Source of the DNA: Rickettsiales bacterium
GTDB lineage: Bacteria > Pseudomonadota > Alphaproteobacteria > Rickettsiales > Deianiraeaceae
NCBI GenBank assembly: GCA_947485035.1
Contig: CANKQN010000032.1
Location: forward strand, 1 to 9,138
Reading direction: 5' to 3'
Length of the DNA stretch: 9,138 nucleotides
Position numbers and translations under genes: made by a program. Every line of letters begins with the position of its first letter. Within the stretch, counting starts at the first letter, position 1. Below are positions 1 to 8,857 of the stretch, piece after piece. The notes under the pieces were generated by a model. That model searched no databases. It was not told the DNA's origin and saw nothing but the letters and a program-made list of their open reading frames with translations.

Positions 1-237
1 GAGCAAGCCTTCTCTTTAATTGGCGATAGCTTGGGATGGACTACTTTATATTTGAAGTTCATTGAAAGGTTTGAGAAATCTAAACTTGGCACTACAATTG
101 GCACAAAAGCACTCTCTCTCTCTCTCTATGTTTATTTACAGTTGGCACAAAAGCTCTCTCTCTCTCTCTTCAGCCGTCTTGACTATCGGCACAACCACCG
201 CAGGCTTTCCAAGGCAACCACACGATATAATGTTTAA
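1..237 (+). CDS. Partial ORF entering from left edge, unrecognised, contains CT-repeat tracts
   Basis: The frame beginning at base 1 has no stop until TAA at 235-237, so it could be the last 78 codons of a protein starting outside the window. The first 30 residues (EQAFSLIGDSLGWTTLYLKF and following) look protein-like. The middle is two Leu/Ser stretches (LSLSLY, LSLSLF) that are simply translations of the (CT)8 tracts, and the end is basic (RHNHRR). I recognise no family. A CT tract can stay open in more than one frame, so part of the openness is an artefact of the repeat, and a second frame (62-268) is open too. It may equally be a decayed gene remnant or non-coding DNA. The nearest internal start is TTG at 31, without a convincing ribosome binding site. 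Confidence 0.25.
   Translation, partial: EQAFSLIGDSLGWTTLYLKFIERFEKSKLGTTIGTKALSLSLYVYLQLAQKLSLSLFSRLDYRHNHRRLSKATTRYNV
98..192. repeat. 44-bp tandem repeat carrying two (CT)8 microsatellites
   Basis: TTGGCACAAAAGC occurs at 98-110 and again at 142-154, exactly 44 bp apart. A degenerate third start, TCGGCAC, lies at 186-192, again 44 bp further on. Each of the first two units runs into eight CT dinucleotides (112-127 and 154-169). The first unit has one additional A before the tract. A further TTGGCAC lies at 86-92, 12 bp before the first unit. The units diverge after the CT tract. Such dinucleotide runs are prone to slippage. Confidence 0.8.
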
Positions 238-401
238 GAATTCTTTCCATGTCATAATTGGATTATAAGTTATTAATAAGTATATCATATTTATACCTAT
301 ATAGCAAGCATTTTCCACACAACCGGCATTTTCAGATAGCCACCGAAAACTCTTGACAAAAAACATTTATGTTTTATCTTAAAAAAAATTATTTGTGATA
401 G
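238..401. other. AT-rich intergenic region upstream of gyrB
   Basis: No convincing gene is seen here. Positions 238-310 are strongly AT-rich. TTTTCCACA at 311-319 fits the DnaA-box consensus TTWTNCACA, but it is the only copy found, so this is not evidence for an origin. The right part holds the gyrB promoter. An A8 run at 381-388 lies where transcription should begin. Confidence 0.6.
353..380 (+). promoter_or_regulatory. Predicted sigma-70-type promoter of gyrB
   Basis: A perfect -35 box TTGACA (353-358) is followed after 16 bp by TATCTT (375-380, four of six consensus positions). The predicted start is near 385-388, inside the A8 run, giving a leader of only about 15 nt before the ATG at 402. 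The DNA just downstream of the -10 box is almost entirely A/T. The same CTTGACA -35 string occurs before the decarboxylase gene and topA. Confidence 0.65.
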
Positions 402-2768
<2,367 letters not shown>

Positions 2769-2775
2769 AAAAACT

Positions 2776-3615
2776 ATGCAAGGAGTTGAAGAAAGTGGTG
2801 TAATGCAGGTTCGCGAGGGCGTTGAGCATTCCTATGGAAAGGAGTCGGTGACAGATTTTATATACCAGCAAGGCAATGACACTGTTTTTAAGACATACCA
2901 GCAGTCTTACCGAATTTTCCTTGAACTTTTTAAGAAAAGCTACCCCGATTATTCTGATAAAATTGACGTTTCTGATGCGGATGTTCGCTCTGCTCGTGCA
3001 ATACGATTCAAAACGGACGAATATTGGAAAATTTGGCGTGAGCACGGCGAACTTGTAGCATTTATTGAGGCTTTTTTCCACAAACAAAACGGCTTCAACA
3101 TGCTTCCACGCATTTTTGAAAAATATCCAAGCGAAATTCCAAATTTTCAAACAACACAAGCTTTTTTCTCACGCTTTTCAACGGATGCAAGTCTTGTAAC
3201 GCTTTTTGAGGATTGCGGAATTACAAGAATGCGATGGACTATGGCAGAAACAATTTGGAATGCCATTAAAAAACTTGAAATTGAGTTTGCCGGAATTGTG
3301 CCAAAAGAACGCTGGCAGCTGTTGAAATTTAATGGTCTTGGTCGAAAAATTGCGAATATGTTTCTTAATTTGGCGTTCGATATACCGGAAATTGGTATTG
3401 ATGTTCGTGTTTTTAGAGCATCCTGCGAACTTGGTCTTGTGCCATTTCAACCAGAAGATTTCACTGCGGATTCTATCAAGTTTGAAGTTGAACTTATTTT
3501 GCGTAGGTCAATTCCAAAGCGATTTTTTCTTGATGCAGACTACCTTCTGTTCATGTACGGAGCTGGAGAAAATGTTCATTCGCCAAAGCCAAAAAGCAAA
3601 AAACAGAAGGGTTAA
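2776..3615 (+). CDS. Endonuclease III-like HhH-GPD protein without Fe-S cluster
   Basis: Probable base-excision-repair DNA glycosylase/AP lyase relative, 279 residues. Residues 171-214 match the helix-hairpin-helix and catalytic core of E. coli Nth: FAGIVPKERW aligns with NGEVPEDRAA, NGLGRKIANMFLNLAF with PGVGRKTANVVLNTAF, and IGIDVRVFR with IAVDTHIFR. The Schiff-base Lys (K191, Nth K120) and catalytic Asp (D209, Nth D138) are both kept. After PKRFFLDADYLLFMYG the four Fe-S cysteines of Nth are missing; the chain ends in a short basic tail (KPKSKKQKG). The N-terminal 130 residues are long and divergent; FFHKQ (100-104) may correspond to the SAQ loop. Substrate cannot be inferred. It begins 7 bp after gyrB without an SD; M10 at 2803 is an alternative start preceded by GAAAG. 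Its stop codon overlaps the stop of the convergent decarboxylase gene. Confidence 0.85.
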   Translation: MQGVEESGVMQVREGVEHSYGKESVTDFIYQQGNDTVFKTYQQSYRIFLELFKKSYPDYSDKIDVSDADVRSARAIRFKTDEYWKIWREHGELVAFIEAFFHKQNGFNMLPRIFEKYPSEIPNFQTTQAFFSRFSTDASLVTLFEDCGITRMRWTMAETIWNAIKKLEIEFAGIVPKERWQLLKFNGLGRKIANMFLNLAFDIPEIGIDVRVFRASCELGLVPFQPEDFTADSIKFEVELILRRSIPKRFFLDADYLLFMYGAGENVHSPKPKSKKQKG

Positions 3616-4757
3616 TACATACTCATAATTGGTTCATCTTGCACGAAAAACATTTCTTCGCTTGGTTTAAAGCCGTTAAACCCGCTTGCAATTGCTTTTG
3701 CATAAGATCCCATTTGTCCAATTTCTATGAAGTCGCCCTCCTGTGCGTTTGATGGCAAGTAGAAAGGTCCATGCATGTAATCGATTGAATCGCATGTTGG
3801 TCCGTATAGTTGAAAGGGGATAAGGTCGTGCGAGGCATCTTTTTTGAGGAGTCTCATTGGGAAGACGAATTTTGGAAATCCTGCGTCAAAAAGTGAGCCG
3901 TAAGTTCCATCGTTAATGTAAAGAAAGTCGTCTTTGCGAAGGTCAATTCTAACAATAAGTGACATGCATTCTGCTACAATTGCCCTACCTGGTTCGGCAA
4001 GAAACTCAATGTTTTCGCGGTTTGTCAATTGCAAAAAACCAGAATGAATTACATGGAAAAATTCCTCCATATTTTGAGGTTTCATGCCTGGGTATACTGA
4101 CGGAAAACCACCACCAACATTGAAGTAGTCAACAGAAATTTCATTGACAATTTTCGAAAGCATATCAATTGCAAGTTTATAGGCGTCTGAGTGCATACAT
4201 TGTGAACCAGCGTGGAAGCAAACTCCCACTTTATATGCGACTTTCTTCGTTTGTTTTAAAAGCGCCGGAGTGTTATGAAGGTTGACGCCAAATTTTTCAG
4301 AGAGATTAATTTCGGCAAACGAATTTGGAATGGCAACACGAACATGCAAACTTAAATCGCTTGCATGGTCAGTTTCTTCAAGAATTTTTTTCAATTCATA
4401 TTCGCTATCAAGTGAAAAATGACGAACATTGTGCTTGAAGTATGCCTCACGGATTGAGTTTCTAGGCTTAACGGGATGCATGAAGTAGAGACTAACCTCT
4501 TTATCTTTTGCTTTTGCAATGTTTAAAACATGTTCAATTTCACCAATTGAAGCAACATCGAACGATGTTATGCCTTCATCCATTAAATATTCAATAATGA
4601 ATTTTTCTGGGTTGGTTTTCACAGGATACAAAATTTTACAACGCAGGTTATAAAAGCAGTTTATGGCGCGCTCTAAAATGTGTTTGCGAAGAATTATTGT
4701 TGGGTTAATTATTTCATTTTTTGATATTACATCAAATGCATCGCGATATCCAGTCAT
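3612..4757 (-). CDS. odc: Ornithine (or lysine/ornithine) decarboxylase, PLP fold type III
   Basis: Cytosolic PLP enzyme that decarboxylates L-ornithine to putrescine, the first step of polyamine synthesis. It belongs to the alanine-racemase-like eukaryotic ODC/DapDC group, unrelated to E. coli SpeC. Visible motifs, in order: PLP-lysine site YPVKTNP (K47), FDVASIGEIE (67-76), CFHAGSQ (H182), the phosphate-binding VGGGFP (214-219), EPGR (255-258), GPTCDS with the catalytic Cys and its Asp (C322, D323), and GQMGSYAKA with the PLP-contacting Tyr (Y352). The 381-residue length is typical of alphaproteobacterial ODCs. Lysine may also be accepted; the GPTCDS motif argues against diaminopimelate decarboxylase. 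The ATG at 4757 has no SD (upstream is CTGAAACAAA). A 163-bp gap from trkH holds a separate promoter and a possible leader peptide, so it is probably independently regulated. Confidence 0.92.
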   Translation of the reverse strand: MTGYRDAFDVISKNEIINPTIILRKHILERAINCFYNLRCKILYPVKTNPEKFIIEYLMDEGITSFDVASIGEIEHVLNIAKAKDKEVSLYFMHPVKPRNSIREAYFKHNVRHFSLDSEYELKKILEETDHASDLSLHVRVAIPNSFAEINLSEKFGVNLHNTPALLKQTKKVAYKVGVCFHAGSQCMHSDAYKLAIDMLSKIVNEISVDYFNVGGGFPSVYPGMKPQNMEEFFHVIHSGFLQLTNRENIEFLAEPGRAIVAECMSLIVRIDLRKDDFLYINDGTYGSLFDAGFPKFVFPMRLLKKDASHDLIPFQLYGPTCDSIDYMHGPFYLPSNAQEGDFIEIGQMGSYAKAIASGFNGFKPSEEMFFVQDEPIMSMY

Positions 4758-4787
4758 TTTGTTTCAGAAAAAAGTGAAAGAAAGCGT

Positions 4788-4853
4788 TTATATTGGGTGG
4801 TATAAATCAAAAACTGTTCCATTTCTTTTATGAGTGCAAAATAAAGTTAACAT
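4788..4853 (-). CDS. Possible 21-residue leader peptide (uORF) of the decarboxylase gene
   Basis: ATG at 4853-4851, 21 sense codons, TAA at 4790-4788, ending 30 bp before the decarboxylase ATG. The peptide begins MLTLFC and residues 8-19 are HKRNGTVFDLYH, followed by Pro-Ile and stop. The RN...FD..H pattern resembles the conserved end of SpeFL (AHRNSFDFHFF), the ornithine-sensing leader peptide of the unrelated E. coli ornithine decarboxylase gene speF. The ATG directly abuts a CGCC/GGCG hairpin that contains the only SD-like bases (AAGG). A 21-codon ORF can easily arise by chance, and the resemblance is short, so this is a hypothesis. Confidence 0.35.
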   Translation of the reverse strand: MLTLFCTHKRNGTVFDLYHPI

Positions 4854-4866
4854 CGCCTTTTTGGCG
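4854..4866 (-). promoter_or_regulatory. Hairpin at predicted 5' end of decarboxylase mRNA
   Basis: On the - strand CGCC-AAAAA-GGCG forms a 4-bp all-GC stem with a five-base loop. It would lie within about three bases of the predicted transcript start and touch the uORF ATG. It is not followed by a T run in either direction, so it is not an intrinsic terminator. A 5' stabilising or translation-control hairpin is plausible. Confidence 0.45.
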
Positions 4867-4875
4867 TAAAAACGG

Positions 4876-4904
4876 TTGATATTTTCCATAGGTTTAATTG
4901 TCAA
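4876..4904 (-). promoter_or_regulatory. Predicted sigma-70-type promoter of the decarboxylase gene
   Basis: On the - strand, TTGACA (4904-4899), a 17-bp spacer and TATCAA (4881-4876). This is a perfect -35 box with a four-of-six -10 box at the ideal spacing. Transcription would begin near 4869, giving a leader of about 110 nt. It lies just downstream of the trkH stop, so the decarboxylase can be expressed independently of topA-trkH. Confidence 0.65.
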
Positions 4905-4920
4905 GCAAAAATGTATTTTT

Positions 4921-6378
4921 TTATTTCACGCTAAAAGCCTTGACAATAATCACAATAATTGCAACAAATTCAAGCCTTCCAAGCAACATTGCAAATGCAC
5001 AAATGCCACGCAAAGTTTGCGAAAATGTTGATATTATGCTGGTTGGCTGTCCGTATTCTGCGGCAATTACGCCGGAATTACTTAAAAATGAAACGCCAGA
5101 TGCGATTGATTCTGAAAGATTGTAACTTGTTGCCGTCATAAAAATGGTTATACACATTAGGGCAAACATGTACATTGAAATTAAAATGACGATTGAAGAC
5201 ACTGTTTGCGTTGAAATTTCACGACCATCGCACTGAATTTTGCGTTTTAAGCTTGGGTGTAGTATTGTTAAAAAATGATGCTTTAACATAGCAAGAACAA
5301 CTTGAATGCGGAAGATTTTAATCCCTCCGGAAGTTGAACCTGTGCAACCGCCAATTATACCAACTATGATCAAAATTGCAACGATAAAATGCTCGTAGCT
5401 TGATAAATTCGTCGAAAAGAATCCTGTGGAACTTTGAATTGAGATGAGTGCAAAAAGGAAGTGTCGAACTTCTGCAAGGGAAAAGGGTCTGTGCTGAATT
5501 ACAAAATAGACAACGCATAACAGTGCAAGCATTGCGGTTGCAAAGTAAAGCATTGCAAGAGTTTGCCCATTGAGTGAGAACTTTTTGCGTGTGAAAATTC
5601 TGATAATTACAATGAATGGCATGGCAGAAAGGAACATGAAAAATGTTGCCGCTATTTCAAGTTTGTAGTTGAAGCCTGAAAAAGAGGAATCGTAGTTTCC
5701 GAATCCACCAGATGAAACAGTCCCCATTGCGTGGCATATTGCGTCAAATCCAGACATTCCAAGGAAATAATAAACGCATGAACAAATTATTGCAAATGCG
5801 GTGTATATCATGACAATGAGCAGGGCGAAGTCTATAATTCGTGGTGTTTCCTTTTCCTGATTTTCCGAAGATTCCGTGAGGAAGAAATACATTGCACCGT
5901 TTTGAAGGTATGGCAGAACGATAAATACAAGAGTAATAACCCCAACACCGCCAAAGAAGTGTAGCATTGCTCGCCACAATAAAATTCCTCTGCTAACATC
6001 GTGCAAGTTATAAAGAATTGTTGCGCCAGTTGTTGTAAGTCCTGATGATGATTCAAACAGTGCGTCAATTATTGTGATTGAGTATCCGGGATAATAGGCA
6101 AAGTAAAGGGGTAACGCTGAAAGAAATGTTATATAGAACCAAGTTAATACTGTTGCAAAAAACGAAGACGAGCGTGAAATTGAGCCTTGCTTTGTATAAC
6201 TTGTAACCATCATCAAAATTGAAACAAACAAGCCAAACATTGCTGAATTTGCAAATATATCAAAGTTTTGATTATCGCCAACATACCAATACTCCACCAT
6301 CATTGGCACTATCATTAGGGCAGAGAAAATGCAACCAAACAAACCGGCGATATAAAATGCAAGGCGATAGTCTCTCAT
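4921..6378 (-). CDS. trkH: Trk-type potassium uptake protein TrkH
   Basis: Inner-membrane K+ translocating subunit of a Trk system, normally gated by the cytosolic NAD/ATP-binding protein TrkA, which is not in this window. The 485 residues match TrkH/TrkG in length and consist of hydrophobic segments arranged as four M-P-M repeats. All four filter loops are visible, each with its Gly: SGLTTTGAT (G117), TVSSGGFG (G224/G225), SIQSSTGFFS (G319) and FLSNSGV (G436). Other family marks are HFFGGVGVI (140-148), GGCTGSTSGGIKIFR (343-357) and LLGRLEF (465-471). The first transmembrane segment starts close to the N-terminus. The ATG is 4 bp past the topA stop, with no clear SD, so it is likely co-transcribed with topA. 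No convincing terminator follows; the AAAAAT/ATTTTT sequence at 4907-4920 has no GC stem. Confidence 0.96.
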   Translation of the reverse strand: MRDYRLAFYIAGLFGCIFSALMIVPMMVEYWYVGDNQNFDIFANSAMFGLFVSILMMVTSYTKQGSISRSSSFFATVLTWFYITFLSALPLYFAYYPGYSITIIDALFESSSGLTTTGATILYNLHDVSRGILLWRAMLHFFGGVGVITLVFIVLPYLQNGAMYFFLTESSENQEKETPRIIDFALLIVMIYTAFAIICSCVYYFLGMSGFDAICHAMGTVSSGGFGNYDSSFSGFNYKLEIAATFFMFLSAMPFIVIIRIFTRKKFSLNGQTLAMLYFATAMLALLCVVYFVIQHRPFSLAEVRHFLFALISIQSSTGFFSTNLSSYEHFIVAILIIVGIIGGCTGSTSGGIKIFRIQVVLAMLKHHFLTILHPSLKRKIQCDGREISTQTVSSIVILISMYMFALMCITIFMTATSYNLSESIASGVSFLSNSGVIAAEYGQPTSIISTFSQTLRGICAFAMLLGRLEFVAIIVIIVKAFSVK

Positions 6379-6382
6379 AATG

Positions 6383-8782
6383 TTACTTTTTCGGTTTTAC
6401 TGCTTTTTTCTTAAATCCACCAGTTCTTCCTGCTTTTTTTGGAGCATTCACTTTTGCAATAATTTTTGCAACCGCTTCATCAATAGCAATTTCAAATAAC
6501 TCTTGAGTCGTCTTCAAACTTGCATAAACCCCATTGTGAACAACGTAAGGACCAAAAGGACCAATACCCGCCTTAACAATAAGACCATCTTCAGGGTGAA
6601 TGCCAATCGTTCGCGGAAGTTCTTCAAGCTTTTTCGCAAGGGTAATATCAACTGAAGAAGCTTCAATGTTTTTCGGAATTGAGACCCTTTTTGGTTTTGG
6701 TTCCGTTGGTTTTTTTGTCGATTTCTTCCCAGTTTTTGTGAGTTTTTCCTCTTCTTGTGGCGGGTTATCGTCTGCAATTTCAACATAAAGACCATATGGT
6801 CCCTTTTTTAGAAAATATTTTTTCGAGCCTTCCTCGCCCAAAAGCGTTGCTTCGGCAATTGAATTTTCGGAAAATCCACCGCCAGATGCACCATCAGGGT
6901 TAAAAATATGCTTACATTCTGGATAATTTTCGCACGAGGCAAAAAGCCCAAATTTTCCAAGCTTTAAGTTCAATTTTCCTTTTTTACAAGTTGGGCAATC
7001 GTTTTGAAGAACACCATCATCATCAGTTTGGAAAACAATATGCGCAAGTTTTTCGTTCAAAACCTTGGTAACGCTGTCGTATTCCTCCTTCATTGCGTCA
7101 TCAACATTTTGCTTAAAAGGAGACCAAAACCCTTTCAAAAACACCTCACGAGTATTCTTCCCCTCGGCGATTGAATCCAGCTCTTCTTCAAGCGACGCTG
7201 TGAAACCGTATTCAACATACTTTGAAAAAAACTTCTTCAAGAATACATCAACAACTCTACCGCGAAGTTCGGGAGCAAGGCGTTTTGCTTCGTTCATTTT
7301 CACATATTCTCTTTCTTGAATTACCGAAATTGTGCTGGCATAAGTTGAAGGACGCCCTATTCCTTTTTCCTCCAATTGTTTAATCAGAGTCGCTTCGGTG
7401 TATCGTGCCGGTGCTTGCGTGAAGTGTTGGCTTGGATTAATTTCAAGCGGTTTTGCGGCATCGCCTTGCTTCATTGTTGGAAGAATTGTGTCATCTGAAA
7501 TGCTGAAATTATATACTTTCAGGAAGCCATCAAACTTAATGACCGAACCATTCGCCTTGAATGAGTGATTTTGCGTTTCGATATTGACCTTTGTTGCTTC
7601 AAAAATTGCGTTTTCCATTTGCGAGGCAACTGCTCTTCGCCAGATTAAATCATACAGTTTGAATTGATCTTCCTTTAAGAATTTTTTTGCTTTTTCAGGT
7701 GTGAGCGATGCATCCGTTGGGCGAATAGCTTCGTGAGCCTCCTGTGCTGTTTGTGCTTTGGAAACGTAAAACACAGGTTTTGATGGCAGATATTTTTCGC
7801 CCAAAGTGCTGATATATTTGCGAATATCGTTGAGGCCGTCTTGCGAAATTGTTATGGAATCGGTTCTCATATAGGTAATCAAACCCTTGGTTTCGCCATC
7901 AATTGCAACGCCTTCGTAAAGACCCTGTGCAACTTGCATTGTGCGTTTTGGCGAAAAGTAAATTTTGCTGGAAGCTTCCTGTTGAAGGGTGGATGTTGTG
8001 AACGGAGCGTAAGGTTTTCTACGAGTTTCCTTCGTTTGGATTTCAGTGATTTCGTAATTTTTTCCAACAAGTTCTTGCAAAACTTTATTTGCTTGTGTTT
8101 CATCTGTGATTGAAAATTTTTCCAATTTTTCGCCTTTGAAAACTTCCAAAACCGCAGGAACCTTCGCATTATTTACGGAAAAATCTGCTTCAATTGACCA
8201 ATATTCCTCCGTTTTGAAAGCCTCAATTTCTTCTTCTTTTTCACAGACCAAACGCAAGGCAACTGATTGCACACGTCCTGCGGATTTGCTCCCCGGCAGT
8301 TTTCGCCAAAGGACTGGGGAAATGTTAAAGCCCATCAGGTAATCCAACGCAAGCCTTGCTTGTTGAGCATTCACAAGGTGGTAATCAATTTCACGAGGAT
8401 TTGCAACTGCGTGTAAAATTGCCGATTTGGTAATCTGGTTGAAGGTAATTCTGACCACTTTTTTTGGCAGGGATTTCCTCTCCTTCAACGCTTCGTAGAC
8501 ATGCCAAGAAATTGCCTCCCCTTCGCGGTCGGGATCTGTCGCTAGGTATAGCGTATCGCATTCTTTTGCTGCTTTTGCAAGTTCGGCGACTGTTTTTTTG
8601 GAGTCAGCGGAGACTTGATAGTCCATTTTGAACTCATTAAGGACATCTACGGAGCCATCTTTGGAGGGAAGCTCGCGAATATGTCCAAATGAAGCCATAA
8701 CCTTAAACCCTTTTCCAAGATATGATGTTATAGTTTTTGACTTAGCAGGCGATTCCACAACAACAATATTCACAAACGACAA
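6383..8782 (-). CDS. topA: DNA topoisomerase I (type IA)
   Basis: Type IA topoisomerase that relaxes negative supercoils by single-strand passage and so opposes gyrase. Residues are counted from TTG at 8782. TOPRIM: VVVESPAKSKTI (E10) and TDPDREGEAISWH (D83, D85, E87). The catalytic Tyr is Y304 in ITYMRTDS. Further motifs are AHEAIRPTD (349-357) and EEKGIGRPSTYASTI (471-485). One zinc finger is intact (C596, C599, C617, C623). It is followed by cysteine-free C-terminal repeats (KKGPYGLYVE at 659-668, GIGPFGPYVVHNG at 739-751), a Lys/Pro-rich linker (about 680-702) and a basic tail. The 799 residues are slightly short of E. coli TopA (865). The start is uncertain: TTG at 8782 is the outermost in-frame start, GTG at 8773 gives the family-typical beginning MNIVVVESPAK, and the nearby ATG at 8789 with an AGGG is out of frame. 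trkH follows after 4 bp. Confidence 0.97.
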   Translation of the reverse strand: MSFVNIVVVESPAKSKTITSYLGKGFKVMASFGHIRELPSKDGSVDVLNEFKMDYQVSADSKKTVAELAKAAKECDTLYLATDPDREGEAISWHVYEALKERKSLPKKVVRITFNQITKSAILHAVANPREIDYHLVNAQQARLALDYLMGFNISPVLWRKLPGSKSAGRVQSVALRLVCEKEEEIEAFKTEEYWSIEADFSVNNAKVPAVLEVFKGEKLEKFSITDETQANKVLQELVGKNYEITEIQTKETRRKPYAPFTTSTLQQEASSKIYFSPKRTMQVAQGLYEGVAIDGETKGLITYMRTDSITISQDGLNDIRKYISTLGEKYLPSKPVFYVSKAQTAQEAHEAIRPTDASLTPEKAKKFLKEDQFKLYDLIWRRAVASQMENAIFEATKVNIETQNHSFKANGSVIKFDGFLKVYNFSISDDTILPTMKQGDAAKPLEINPSQHFTQAPARYTEATLIKQLEEKGIGRPSTYASTISVIQEREYVKMNEAKRLAPELRGRVVDVFLKKFFSKYVEYGFTASLEEELDSIAEGKNTREVFLKGFWSPFKQNVDDAMKEEYDSVTKVLNEKLAHIVFQTDDDGVLQNDCPTCKKGKLNLKLGKFGLFASCENYPECKHIFNPDGASGGGFSENSIAEATLLGEEGSKKYFLKKGPYGLYVEIADDNPPQEEEKLTKTGKKSTKKPTEPKPKRVSIPKNIEASSVDITLAKKLEELPRTIGIHPEDGLIVKAGIGPFGPYVVHNGVYASLKTTQELFEIAIDEAVAKIIAKVNAPKKAGRTGGFKKKAVKPKK

Positions 8783-8792
8783 AAAACATTTG

Positions 8793-8846
8793 AACCCTAA
8801 ATGAAAGCATCTTTTGCAATGTCAAGATTAAACTTAAAATAGGGTT
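8793..8846. repeat. Inverted repeat flanking the topA promoter
   Basis: AACCCTA at 8793-8799 and TAGGGTT at 8840-8846 are exact 7-bp inverted copies separated by 40 bp. They bracket the predicted -35 box of topA. In an RNA reading through from upstream, the first copy could pair with the second, which includes the AGGG that is the only SD-like sequence before topA. The arms do not extend further. Confidence 0.5.
8797..8825 (-). promoter_or_regulatory. Possible promoter of topA-trkH
   Basis: On the - strand TTGACA (8825-8820) is a perfect -35 box with the same preceding C as in the gyrB and decarboxylase promoters. The -10 region is poor: at a 16-17 bp spacing it reads CATTTA or ATTTAG (around 8803-8797). 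Transcription would start near 8790, almost at the ATG at 8789. Confidence 0.4.
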
Positions 8847-8857
8847 GGTTGTTGTGG

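Noticed and set aside
311..319. TTTTCCACA, a DnaA-box-like 9-mer upstream of gyrB beside AT-rich DNA, suggesting an origin
   Set aside because: It is a single copy with no second box in the intergenic region and no dnaA or dnaN nearby. One degenerate 9-mer is expected by chance in DNA of this composition.
136..366. Open frame of 76 codons on the - strand upstream of gyrB
   Set aside because: It spans the CT repeats and the gyrB promoter, has no protein character and no start signal; most likely chance.
4854..4866. CGCC-TTTTT-GGCG hairpin as an intrinsic terminator after trkH
   Set aside because: The stem is only 4 bp, has no T run following it on either strand, and lies downstream of the decarboxylase promoter, so it would be in the leader RNA.
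4907..4920. AAAAATGTATTTTT palindrome next to the trkH stop as a terminator
   Set aside because: It is an A/T-only stem with a very small loop; it lacks the GC stem needed for intrinsic termination.
4938..4944. TTGACA on the + strand inside the end of trkH
   Set aside because: No -10 box at proper spacing and no + strand gene downstream.
4898..5125. Open frame of 75 codons on the + strand
   Set aside because: It lies almost entirely antisense to the 3' end of trkH, whose filter motifs and membrane segments prove the other strand codes.
8787..8789. ATG with AGGG as the true start of a small gene before topA
   Set aside because: The frame closes after 15 codons inside the conserved TopA N-terminus; it is discussed as a displaced topA start instead.
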